Source of the DNA: Miscanthus floridulus
Lineage: Eukaryota; Streptophyta; Magnoliopsida; Poales; Poaceae
Length of the DNA stretch: 64,000 nt
Direction of reading: 5' to 3'
NCBI RefSeq assembly: GCF_019320115.1
Contig: NC_089586.1
Location: forward strand, 3,434,804 to 3,498,803
Positions 55,501 to 64,000 of the stretch are shown here, one piece after another. Under the pieces are notes generated by a model that made no database searches, was not told where the DNA came from, and saw only the letters and a program-made list of their open reading frames with translations. Numbering within the stretch: the stretch's first letter is position 1; each line of letters starts with the position of its first letter. A program made the translations under genes and the position numbers.

Positions 55501-56197
55501 ATCGAAGAAAAGAAAAGATGAACTAGCACGCTCCTTGAATTTTGAATGCTCACAGTTTTGTGATGGCAGTGAAATCTCCAAGTGTCTGGCTCAGCTTCCC
55601 TCCCAGGCCTGCATCTGGGAGGTCTCTGTCAGCCAGGTCGACACACATGACAGATGACACATCAGTGAACTACTGAACTGCATGCGCGGAATCTCGTCTG
55701 CTGAAGAGCAGAGCGGCAGTGCCAATGGAGATGAACAGAGCTGCAGGCGTGCAGCCTTACATTGCGGTCACGTTGGCGCCGTCGCACTGCACCCCCTGCC
55801 ATGCCTCCCTGCAGGGGTCTCCTCCCGACCCCGTCCAGCCGTCGAGGTCCGGCGAGCCCAGTGCCGCGTACAGGTCGTTGATGGCATCAACTGCATGCAT
55901 TACCAAACCAAAAAAAATGACAGAACTTAAATTAGCCTCTGCAATGCAGTCTGCAAAATGCAAGATATATATACTGGGCAGAGCAGAGAAAGGTCGGGTC
56001 AGCAGAGATGGAGGCGGCGATCGAGCATGGAGGCTGCCCTCACCGTCCTTCTGGCTCGTGTAGGGTTCGAGCAAGGGGATGGGGAAGGGGAACGCGTGCG
56101 AGCAGGAGGCGAGCCATGCGAACACGGCGGCGGCTACTCCGAGCAAGCGTGTTCCGCTTCGCGTTGGGTGTATGGGTTCAGAGAAGACGCAACACAC
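52554..56197 (-). CDS. SRF: STRUBBELIG-like LRR receptor kinase (atypical), with a frameshift
   Basis: Minus-strand exons with GT-AG borders: 56044-56197 (signal peptide, hydrophobic [15 protein letters not shown]); 55761-55890 (LRR N-terminal cap, [18 protein letters not shown] and DPC..AWQGVQC); LRR exons 55554-55625, 55405-55470, 55233-55302, 55066-55131 and 54843-54908; 54287-54720 (Pro-rich linker and membrane span [20 protein letters not shown]); 53848-54116 ([13 protein letters not shown]); 53467-53741, 53202-53325, 52790-53099 and 52554-52694 (kinase-like domain, ending [18 protein letters not shown]). This is the STRUBBELIG receptor layout, used at the plasma membrane in tissue morphogenesis. 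The glycine loop is lost, HRD reads HRH and DFG reads GCG, so it would be a pseudokinase, as known for STRUBBELIG. Two LRR exons usual for the family seem absent between 55302 and 55405. A GGC run near 53035-53060 is out of frame by one base. Confidence 0.8.
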
Positions 56198-56725
56198 TGC
56201 AACAGCAATGGCGGCCGATCACGTTCACGTAGCCCAGCAGCTAGCGGATATATGTGAGCATCTCGTCTTCTTCCTTTGGTTGCCGAGATGGAGGGAGGTA
56301 TGAGCTGGCTGCCCAGGAGTTGTAAGCTTGTGGAGCAAATAAAATAAGCATCAATGTCGTCACTGGTCGACCACACTTCACTCTACCTAGCTAGCAAGAT
56401 TTTCCTTCCTCCAGCAGCATGGAGTAAACCATGAAATAATGTGGTCTAATGGTCATGATCAGCGGATAATTGAGCAGGGCGATGAAGTGTGACACAATCC
56501 GAGATCAAAGCGGTGGAGTTCCGGCTGGTGACCTACCAGGTTGACTGCTCGGTGTTGCAATTGCAAGTGAAGTGAACCTTTGGAGACGAAATCAGATATG
56601 CGCGGTTGCGTTTGCGTATGAGCTTGGGACCTTATGTCTCCTCACACATCACACTTGGCCTAGCTTTTTTTTTTGTTTATTTTCCTTTTATTTTTGTTAA
56701 AAAAAACTACATTCTTTTGGCCTTA
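56198..56725. other. Upstream region of the STRUBBELIG-like gene
   Basis: The presumed promoter of the minus-strand gene. No clear TATA box was identified. Low-complexity T and A runs lie near 56668-56707. Confidence 0.35.
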
Positions 56726-56968
56726 GGGCCAGTTTAGTTCCAAAATTTTTGGCAAAATGGACACTGTAGCATTTTCGTTGTTATTTGGCAAATAGTGTCC
56801 AATCATAGTCTAATTAGGCTTAAAAGATTCGTCTCGTGGATTTCGTCTAAACTGTGTAATTAGTTTTATTTTTTATTTATATTTAATACTTCATGCATGC
56901 ATCTAAAGGTTCGATGTGACGGGGAATGTGAAAAATTTTGCAAAATTTTTGGGGAACTAAAGTGGGCC
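56726..56968. mobile_element. Tourist-like MITE, 243 bp
   Basis: The termini GGGCCAGTTTAGTTCC and (reversed) GGCCCACTTTAGTTCC are near-perfect inverted repeats. TTA is duplicated at 56723-56725 and 56969-56971. The interior holds AGGCTTAAAAGATTCGTCTC, shared with the elements at 59481 and 61641. The 3-bp TTA target fits PIF/Harbinger-type MITEs. Confidence 0.85.
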
Positions 56969-57307
56969 TTATTATTGCAGCCTACTAACAGTAAACAGTC
57001 CACAACACATAGATGCAAGCTATTGTTTTTAGTATTCTATATAATTTTGCACATTTATTTTTTGTTAGGATCAGTTTTGCACATTTGTAAAGCAGCACAA
57101 AACTAAAACACTGGCATAAACCCAGATCTTACAAAAGGAGGATTCTGTATGGGCTTCATGCCAAACCTAGCCCATTTAGTTGTAACTATTCAGTTCGGCG
57201 GGCTGGGCTAGAAAAAAAAAAGCCACACGTTTCGCTCGGGGCCCAGTTATTCAGCCACCTCGCATATCGACCAGGTTCAGCGTATCTAGATTCCAGGGAG
57301 TGATTTC

Positions 57308-58473
57308 GGGCTTGTTTGGTTGCCGGCCACACTTTGTCACGTCTAAAGTTAGGTACAAGTCCTAGCCATATTCTATGGCAAATTAGTAGTATTTGGTTAA
57401 TAACATAGATGTGACAAAAATAGTATGGTTGTTGTTTGGTTTATTGCTATAAATGTTAGACAAAAAGTTGTGGTACCTGATTGCGGCCTTTAAAATGCCC
57501 CAATTCCATTCGCGAGGATAAGTATCACAAATATATTGACAATGGTGTAGGTAATTAATCATAGTGTTAAGCATGTGCTTAGCTCTCAAGAAATTATAGA
57601 AAACAAATCATCCCATAAAATAAACAAATATTTTGTTGGAATGAATATTTGGATTAGCGTAGAAAAAGTACAGAAAAGAAATCTCACTTAGGAACCATCG
57701 ATGGAGAAAATAAAAAAATGACACCCACCAAGGCTCCCATCCACACAATCAATCCCCACCCACCAAGGCACTGAGCCTCCCGTCCACAGCTGAGCGCACG
57801 CCTCTCTCATCTCTATCCCCTTCCTTCTCAAAGCTTCCCTTTGCTTCCCTGCCCACTGCCCTTCGCACACCTCGCGCTATACAGGCATGCAGCAGTCGAG
57901 CCATGGCCCTCCGCCATGGACTGGCCTCCGCTCAACTCAAATCATGAGTCCGACCTCCTCCGACGACCACCACGCTCGTCGGTCCCGTGCTCGGCCACCA
58001 CCAGGCCCGTCGTCTTCAACTCTGCCGACCATGGCTGGGCGCGGTAGCGTGGCGGCGCTAGGGCGCGTGTCCAAAGGGATACGGACGAGCAGCGGGCACG
58101 CCAGGACCAAGCAGCAGCCGTGCCCCGCAGTCATCTTCAACTCCGAGCATAGCATAGCTGGGCGCGGTGCCATGGTGTGCCGGGCCCCGTGCAGCCGGTG
58201 GTCGCCGCGGACGGGCTTGTGGTGAAGGGACGAGCGGTGATGGCAGGGTGCCGCATAGCAGGAGGAGGGGTGGCGCTGTGGCAGAGTTTGTGGCGAGGCG
58301 GAGGCGGAGGAAAAGCTCGCCGCACATTCGACGTAGAAAACTGTGGCGAGTACCGTGGCTGGAGTGTGGAGAGCCTTACTTCGGTTACAAATCAAACACC
58401 CGCCTAAGGCACCGTGGCGAGCCTAACTTTAACTTTAAGCGTGGCAAATCCGTGGCGGGCATCCAAACAGCCC
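57308..58473. mobile_element. TIR element of about 1.17 kb with a GC-rich, gene-like interior (putative)
   Basis: The left end GGGCTTGTTTGGTTGCCGGC and the reversed right end GGGCTGTTTGGATGCCCGCC are imperfect inverted repeats. The interior has an AT-rich left third and a GC-rich block (57740-58330) in which a segment with GCTGGGCGCGGT occurs twice (about 58031 and 58159). A 112-codon plus-strand frame (57887-58225) has no recognised domain. No clean target duplication is visible; instead a longer direct repeat flanks it. It could be a gene-capturing non-autonomous element. Confidence 0.4.
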
Positions 58474-58540
58474 AGATCTTCCTTTCCTCTTTCACATAGC
58501 GAACCAGGTTCTGTGCATTTGGATTCAAGAGAGTGATTTC

Positions 58541-59480
58541 ACTGATGTCCGCTGCTACCAACGTCCTACAAAAAATGTTTGTGTAACCCTCGCTTTCACA
58601 GAAATCACAGATTCTTAATTTTGACAAAATACAAATAAGATATTATTGTTTATGATGTGTAATAAGTATATTGGACTAGTTATGAAAAATAGTTTGAGAA
58701 TAAATCTAATTGGGGATTCAAATGCAGATAACATCCTCTGCAAACTTAGTCAAATTTAAAGATTTTTTTCTTGACTTGTCTGGAAACGAGATTTACATTT
58801 TTTTTCTGAGAAGACGGAGGGAATACCTACTTGTAGGAAATCAACAAAAAAACATCTCACCATCTGAGTAGTTGCAGTCCGGTAGATGCATCAGGATTTG
58901 TCCAGCAAAAACAGATCTAGCGCACTGGCTCAAGCTCGTCTTCCTCGTACTCCCTTGGTCTCTTTATCAGAGTCGTTTAGCTTCTGACACGATACCATCA
59001 GAGATTAAAGGATGTGGACAGGGGAGGGTCTAGAGAGTGTTCGCTCTTAGCGCGGTGTGGTTTGCCCACATTACTGTTATGTTTGTCAGAATGTGTTTTT
59101 TCACCAACATCAGTCAGACAGTATTTTCGGCCTGCCGAACAGGCTAGGTACAGCTGGACACTAGGACAAAGCGCACAGGACCCACAGACAAAGGAGTATG
59201 AGTGAAAAGCAGTAAAAAGTATTAAATTTACTACTTTAATAATTTACCTCTAGCACAATACTTAAAAAAACAGCCTAAAAAGGCTTTTACTGTTCATGCA
59301 TGGAATTTTGTGAAAGGAAACACTGCTCCGGCTGAAAAAAAAAGGTCAACCAGTCAAACTTGCTCAGCCGAACACAGCCTTATATAAACTATTTCGATTT
59401 GTTTTTAGCACAGTAACTTATAAACTATACCACACGGTCCACAGTCACTGTACTGTTTCACCACTCTCTCTTCCATCTAA
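58541..59480. other. Intergenic with MITE-like scraps
   Basis: A GACGGAGGGAATA Stowaway-like end is near 58814. CTGCCGAACAGGC (near 59140) and CAGCCGAACACAG (near 59364) resemble ends of other grass MITEs, but no element can be closed. No gene. Confidence 0.4.
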
Positions 59481-59722
59481 GGCCCCGTTTAGATACGAAA
59501 ATTTTTAGCTTTTGGCTACGGTAGTACTTTCGTTTGTATTTGGAAAAATTGTCCAATTATGGACTATTTAGGCTTAAAAGATTCGTCTCGCCAATTACAG
59601 ACAAACTGTGCAATTAGTTATTCTTTTTATCTATATTTAATGCTCTATACATGTGCCACAAGATTTGATGTGACAGAGAATCTTGAAAAATTTTAGTTTT
59701 TAGGTGGGATCTAAACAGGGCC
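59481..59722. mobile_element. Tourist-like MITE, 242 bp
   Basis: The ends GGCCCCGTTTAGAT and (reversed) GGCCCTGTTTAGAT are flanked by TAA at 59478-59480 and 59723-59725. The interior again holds AGGCTTAAAAGATTCGTCTC. Same family as 56726-56968. Confidence 0.85.
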
Positions 59723-61099
59723 TAACTAAAATTTGGTGGGAAGATGTTTTATGGTCTAGTTGCCTCATAATTGGAGGTATGGGTACCGCGAGGGGGAGGA
59801 TCGTGGTATAGGAAACACGGGATGTAGTTCGTTTTCACGACTTATTTGTTGTGTGCGATTGAAACAATCATCACGGCTGCAGGGCGTTTGAAGCGATTGT
59901 TGGATTCTTTTTGCGGTCACCGCAGAATACGCGGTCCCAAACACACTCCTAATCTTCTCGAAATATCCTTTAATAATAGCCGGAGTCAGAAGGTGTTTCC
60001 AGGACGTTGCCATATATAAAAACATACACTGTAAAAAATAAATAGATCACTCGTTAAGCGCATTAGAATTTTAGATTAGAGGTCGTGTTACACAGCCTGG
60101 CTGTCTTCTGCTTCTGGAGAGGCAACGCGAGAACCGGCAAAGGCGGTTGCAAAAGGGAACCGAATCACGTGCTTGACCGCCTGCTATGCATGTTTCTTTG
60201 AGCATGAATTCAGTCGTCTGACGTGGACACGTACCCTAACCCATTCCAACAAGGCCAAACTTGGTCGTTAAACGCTAATCACACGGCTTGGGCGCATGGT
60301 GCCTAATATAATCACGTAAGTAACCTGGGCAAACTTGGCGGGCTAATCACACGACCTAGGCGTTCAAACACGCCCCCCCGTCTCAATTGCCTCCAAATCG
60401 AGAAAAGAGAGATGCTTTCAATTTGATGAAAGAAAAAGATCAGTCGAACATCAGTTGCCCATGTATCGTGAAATATAAGATCTGTACACATTTCAAAAGT
60501 AAACTTTATTGTCTTTAACCAATAAATAATCTAACTATGTGAAAATTTTGTAGTATAAAAACGATTTTATTTGGATTTGTATTTCAAAACCCTTTCTAAT
60601 GGTCAAACTTTTGTTAACTTGAAATATTCTCCCTATGCGCTCCGAAATGATAACCGTATTTTGATCAGTAAAAACTAAAAAGTTGTACACAGTATATTCT
60701 AATAACTTTTTTATAATATTTTGTTATTGCTACAGAATCAAATATCATTTCAGAAGCGCTTGGAATACAAAATCCATTGGTGCAAGTTTTATATCCTAAA
60801 CTTGTATGTAATTTGAATACCTGTTGATCAAAGTTTATAAAACTTGCCTTTTTTCTGTGAGAAATATCATAATGTAAGAGTATAAGAAAAATTAGCGGTG
60901 AAAGTGTGATTTTGAGGACCACGCAAGTCAAAATCATGCCTTCTACTCCCTACAAGGCATTTCGTGTTTAGTCAAACTTTATAAGCATTGACTGATAATT
61001 TAGCTAACAATTTTAACTATTGTAATACAAAATTAATGCTATTAGATTTATTATCAGATGTACTATTCAATAATTGTAAGTTTATAATCATAAACAATA
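59723..61099. other. Intergenic, no supported gene
   Basis: AT-rich. CTCCCTATGCGCTCCGAAAT near 60630 and TACTCCCTAC near 60939 look like Stowaway ends without partners. Open frames at 59765-60025 and 60665-60937 on the minus strand show no domain. Confidence 0.45.
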
Positions 61100-61240
61100 C
61101 TCCCTATGTCCTGCTTTGACTGACGTTTTAGCTTTTCACCGGTGCAAGGAAGATTCCTTAAGTGTGGACGTTCGTGTGTCCAGGTGCATCCAATCCATTG
61201 TGAATGTAGACAATCTGCTCCACTCAGCCGGACGGAGGAG
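61100..61240. mobile_element. Stowaway-like MITE, 141 bp
   Basis: The left end CTCCCTATGTCC and the reversed right end CTCCTCCGTCCG are flanked by TA (61098-61099 and 61241-61242), the Tc1/Mariner-type target. Confidence 0.55.
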
Positions 61241-61810
61241 TATAATGTAACACAAATGAATGGTTAAAAGTGTAGTTTAGGAGACCGTACCATACTCTAA
61301 AACGCCTTATAAAATACTATATCAGAGGGAGTAGTTTAAAACGGAGATAGGCAAGGGCAACTATTCTTGGTGCTCCTTTCCAATAACAAAAACTCTAGGT
61401 TCTATCTTGGTCCATATTTACAATATAACAAAAAAGAACATAAGAGGTATGATAGGAGGAGTATAATGTAACACAAATGAATGGTTAAAAGTGTAGTTTA
61501 GGAGACCGTACCATATAAAAAACGCCTTATAAAATACTATATCAGAGGGAGTAGTTTAAAACAGAGATAGGCAAGGGCAACTATTCTTGGTGCTCCTTTC
61601 CAATAACAAAAACTCTAGGTTCTATCTTGGTCCATATTTAGGGCCTGTTTGGTTGGCAAATTTTTTGGCGAAATGCTACTGTAGCATTTTCGTTGTTATT
61701 TGGTAATTAGTGTCCAATCATAGTCTAATTAGGCTTAAAAGATTCGTCTCGTGAATTTCGTCTAAACTGTGTAATTAGTTTTACAATATAACAAAAAAGA
61801 ACATAAGAGT
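61234..61810. repeat. 221-bp tandem duplication, the second copy holding a MITE
   Basis: The sequence from GGAGGAGTATAATG (61234) to ACATAAGAGGTATGATA repeats from 61455 with few differences. The second copy is split at 61641-61780 by a Tourist-type fragment and then resumes with ACAATATAACAAAAAAGAAC. Confidence 0.82.
61641..61780. mobile_element. Truncated Tourist-like MITE, 140 bp
   Basis: Starts GGGCCTGTTTGGTTGGCAAA after TTA (61638-61640) and matches the 56726 element up to GTGTAATTAGTT. The right half and right terminus are missing, yet TTA follows at 61781-61783. The duplicate copy upstream shows the site without an insertion. Confidence 0.75.
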
Positions 61811-61846
61811 TATGATACTCATACTCTAGAGCTAACTTTCTTTGTT

Positions 61847-61858
61847 TATATATATAAG
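61847..61858 (+). promoter_or_regulatory. Likely TATA box of the NLP gene
   Basis: TATATATATAAG lies about 410 bp before the NLP start codon, which allows a leader of roughly 380 nt containing a short upstream ORF. No other TATA-like site is closer. Confidence 0.45.
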
Positions 61859-62048
61859 ATTGGCAGGAGCACTGCTTATTCATTTAGTACTAGCTTTCCT
61901 CTAAGGCTTGATTAATCGAAGGTACAAATTAGAAGTACACAGCTCATGAAGATAAACTTCTTTAATCGCCCACGGATTAGTTAAACCCAAGTCCGATCCA
62001 AACCCAATCCCTCCAGCGGCACACCCCCCCACGCAGCCAAAATATTCC

Positions 62049-62258
62049 ATGGATCCCAGCGCGGCCCACCAATCGCTGTCCGCCACCTGGCGCCACTTGC
62101 CAATAAACAAGCGGCCGCCGACCGCTGACCTGCCGCCGCGGAGTAGTAGTTGGTTGAAGAGGAGTGGTGAGATTTGGGAAGCTGCGGCTCGACATTGCTC
62201 CTGTGCTTGCTTGCCGCGTCGTGGATCGTTGTCGTTGCATGCGGAGCTAGCCAGCTAA
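62049..62258 (+). CDS. Upstream ORF in the NLP leader (69 codons)
   Basis: ATG at 62049 opens a frame of 69 codons that stops at 62256-62258, seven bases before the NLP ATG at 62266. The peptide (MDPSAAHQSLSATWRHLPIN...) has no recognised domain. Its place in the predicted leader suggests it could lower translation of the main frame. Whether it is translated or conserved is unknown. Confidence 0.35.
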   Translation: MDPSAAHQSLSATWRHLPINKRPPTADLPPRSSSWLKRSGEIWEAAARHCSCACLPRRGSLSLHAELAS

Positions 62259-62265
62259 GCTGGAC

Positions 62266-64000
62266 ATGGCGATGGAGATGGAGACCGACATGGACGGGGT
62301 GCTCCAGCGCTTCGACGTCGACGCCCGGGGGAGCAGCGACAGCCCATGTGAGGAGCGGTGCTCTATAGCTCCAGCGACTGACTAGCGCTGGCCGCTGTTC
62401 CGTCCGGATCGCCTGCTGCTCACACGGCTGTTTCGGTGGGTGGATCCGTGCGTGCAGGTGCAGGTGGGAGCGCGAGCGCCGGCCCGCCGCAGGACAACAA
62501 GGAGGCCGCCGTCGGTGGCGCGGTGAAGGAGCGGATCGCGCGGGCTCTGAGGATCTACAAGGACGCGGCGGCGGGGCAAGGCGGCGGAGGCGGTGCGCTG
62601 GTGCAGGTGTGGGCCCCGGCGCGGGACGGGGACCGGCGGGTGCTGGCCACCCGGGGCCAGCCGTTCGTGCTGCCGCCGCCGCGGTGCCACCGCCTGTTCC
62701 AGTACCGGACGGTGTCGCTCACGCACGCCTTCCCCGTCGGCGGCGCCGCCGTGCCCGGGGAGCGGGGCCTGCCGGGGCGGGTGTTCGACGCCGGGGAGCC
62801 CGAGTGGACGCCCAACGTGCAGTACTATGGCACCGGCGAGTACGCGCGCATCAGCTACGCGCTCATCTACGATATCCAGGCCGCGCTCGCACTGCCCATC
62901 CTTGACCCCGCCACGGGGTCCTGCCTCGCCGTGCTCGAGCTCGTCACCACCTCGCCCAGGCTCCACTTCGCCGCCGAGGTCGACAGCCTCTCCAAGGCGC
63001 TCCAGGTACCTCCTCTGCTCCAACTCTTCATCTGCCCATTGATCGCCCAGTCTTGCTGCAGATGCAACAACACATACACTATTTCATGAAAAGTTCGTTC
63101 AACCACCAAATAAAGCGATCGAAATGGCACAATTTCATCCATTCGGCATTTGAAGCTTCTGATCATACCACCTGCTTTCCAACTCGTGTTCACTGTCCAT
63201 GGCAATGCAATGCAGGCAGTGGCGTTGAGAGGCTCCGAGATCTGCCGCCGCCCCACGCCCGAGGTGTGAATTCGAATGCCATCACATGTAATTTAAGCAA
63301 AATTGAAACATTCGATGCCACGATCACGGCCAATCATGTTCATTTACATCCTATCCAATGCGTTTAATTTCTCATGAGCCAGGTCTGCAACGACGATGAG
63401 GCGGCGTCTCAGGTGGCCATGTCCGAGGTCGCAGACATCTTGAACAAAGTGGGGGAGGCTCACAAGCTGCCACTAGCGCAGGCCTGGGCCAGGTGCAGGC
63501 GCTGCAGCACGGGCACGAAGCACGCCTCCCTGACGGCGGCCGGCACGCCGTTCTACCTCGCCGGCGCAGACCCAACCATCCTCGGCTTCCACGAGGCCTG
63601 CGTCGAGCACCATCTGCGGTCCGGCCGGGGCGGGCTCGTCGAGGAGGTGGCCGCGGCGCGCCGGCCCCGCTTCTGCGCCGACGTCACCAAGTACTCCATG
63701 GACGCGTACCCGCTCGCGCACCACGCGCGGTTCTGCGGCCTGGCCGGCTGCCTCGCCGTGTGCGCGCAGCTGCGCCGCGGCGTCGACGACGCGTCCATGG
63801 ACATGGACGGCGGCGGCGGCTGGGATGAGTGCGTGCTGGAGTTCTTCCTCCCGCCGGACTGCAGGGACGGCGCGGCGCAGAAGGCGGCAGCGGACGCCGT
63901 CGCGGCCACCATCATGGAGCGCTATGGCAGTGGCGATCTGAAGGCTGATCGTGATAAGCGGGTTGCAGGATTTGGCTTTTGAGATCTTTGCAGATGGCGA
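62266..64000 (+). CDS. NLP: NIN-like protein (NLP) transcription factor, 5' half; continues past the window
   Basis: NLPs are nuclear, nitrate-responsive RWP-RK transcription factors. Exon 1 (62266-62347) gives MAMEMETDMDGVLQRFDVDA. Exon 2 (about 62458-63005) gives VKERIARALRIYKDAAA, then QVWAPARDGDRRVLATRGQP, GLPGRVFDAGEPEWTPNVQY and LALPILDPATGSCLAVLELV. Exon 3 (63216-63263) gives AVALRGSEICRRPTPE. Exon 4 starts at 63383 with VCNDDEAASQVAMSEVADIL, HKLPLAQAWARCRRCSTGTK, ILGFHEACVEHHLRSGRGGL, YPLAHHARFCGLAGCLAVCA and WDECVLEFFLPPDC. These form the NLP N-terminal GAF-like nitrate-response region. All introns are GT-AG and in phase. RWP-RK and PB1 domains should follow beyond 64000. Near 63945 the frame ends in a TGA (63980), while the neighbouring frame continues with IVISGLQDLAFEIFADG, so there is an apparent 1-base shift. 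The start is the first ATG in frame with exon 2. Confidence 0.85.

Noticed and set aside
62382..63023. 213-codon minus-strand frame opposite the NLP gene
   Set aside because: Shadow of GC-rich NLP exon 2; the plus-strand family match and splice sites are decisive.
1..64000. CRISPR arrays, tRNA or rRNA genes, bacterial operons
   Set aside because: No array of equal spacers (the tandem repeats are contiguous), no cloverleaf with A and B boxes that I could recognise, and the spliced plant genes exclude a bacterial source.

Overview
This 64 kb window looks like nuclear DNA of a grass, probably a panicoid (sorghum, sugarcane or Miscanthus type). The reasons are spliced plant gene families with grass-like GC-rich exons, Tourist-, Stowaway- and hAT-type MITEs, and nested Copia and Gypsy LTR retrotransposons. 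The species is an inference; the plant and grass features are seen directly.

Left arm (1-7.2 kb): gene relics. A decayed minus-strand F-box-like gene (about 1395-2139) is followed by a broken gene-like unit of unknown family with a TATA box and an intron (2786-3830). Next is an F-box gene (4486-7037) interrupted by two hAT-type elements, each with a recognisable 8-bp target duplication.

Centre (7.2-44.9 kb): a nest of LTR retrotransposons. A Copia element on the plus strand (LTR remnant, PBS, gag, integrase and partial RT, 7.2-14.74 kb) has a 2,015-bp solo LTR inside its 5' LTR. Its RT is cut at 14743 by a Gypsy element of Tat type lying on the minus strand. That element shows its 3' LTR at 14743-15930, an antisense accessory gene at 16.6-20.2 kb, a second accessory reading frame at 22.9-23.4 kb, and pol in two pieces (23978-24602 and 36383-39550). 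The two pol pieces are separated by an 11.8-kb LARD-like element (24603-36382) with two LTRs of about 4.18 kb. Its 3.4-kb internal region has no gag or pol, but carries one decayed coding frame of unknown function. The 5' part of the Gypsy element is replaced by another Copia-type LTR fragment (39.55-41.1 kb). After this come a second Gypsy LTR and leader with a 47-bp minisatellite (41.5-42.5 kb) and two more Copia LTR fragments (42.9-44.9 kb).

Right arm (45-64 kb): gene space. CACTA-like subterminal repeats (45.0-45.56 kb) abut a broken DEMETER/ROS1-type 5-methylcytosine DNA glycosylase gene (45.6-51.1 kb), which holds a solo LTR in an intron. Next is a minus-strand STRUBBELIG-type LRR receptor pseudokinase gene (52554-56197) with a frameshift, followed by several MITEs and a TIR element. 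Last is the 5' half of a NIN-like (NLP) transcription factor gene (62266 to beyond the window end) with an upstream ORF and an apparent frameshift near 63945.

Most coding sequence in the window is broken. The best candidates for working host genes are NLP and the STRUBBELIG-like gene, and each has one apparent frameshift that could be real or a sequencing error.
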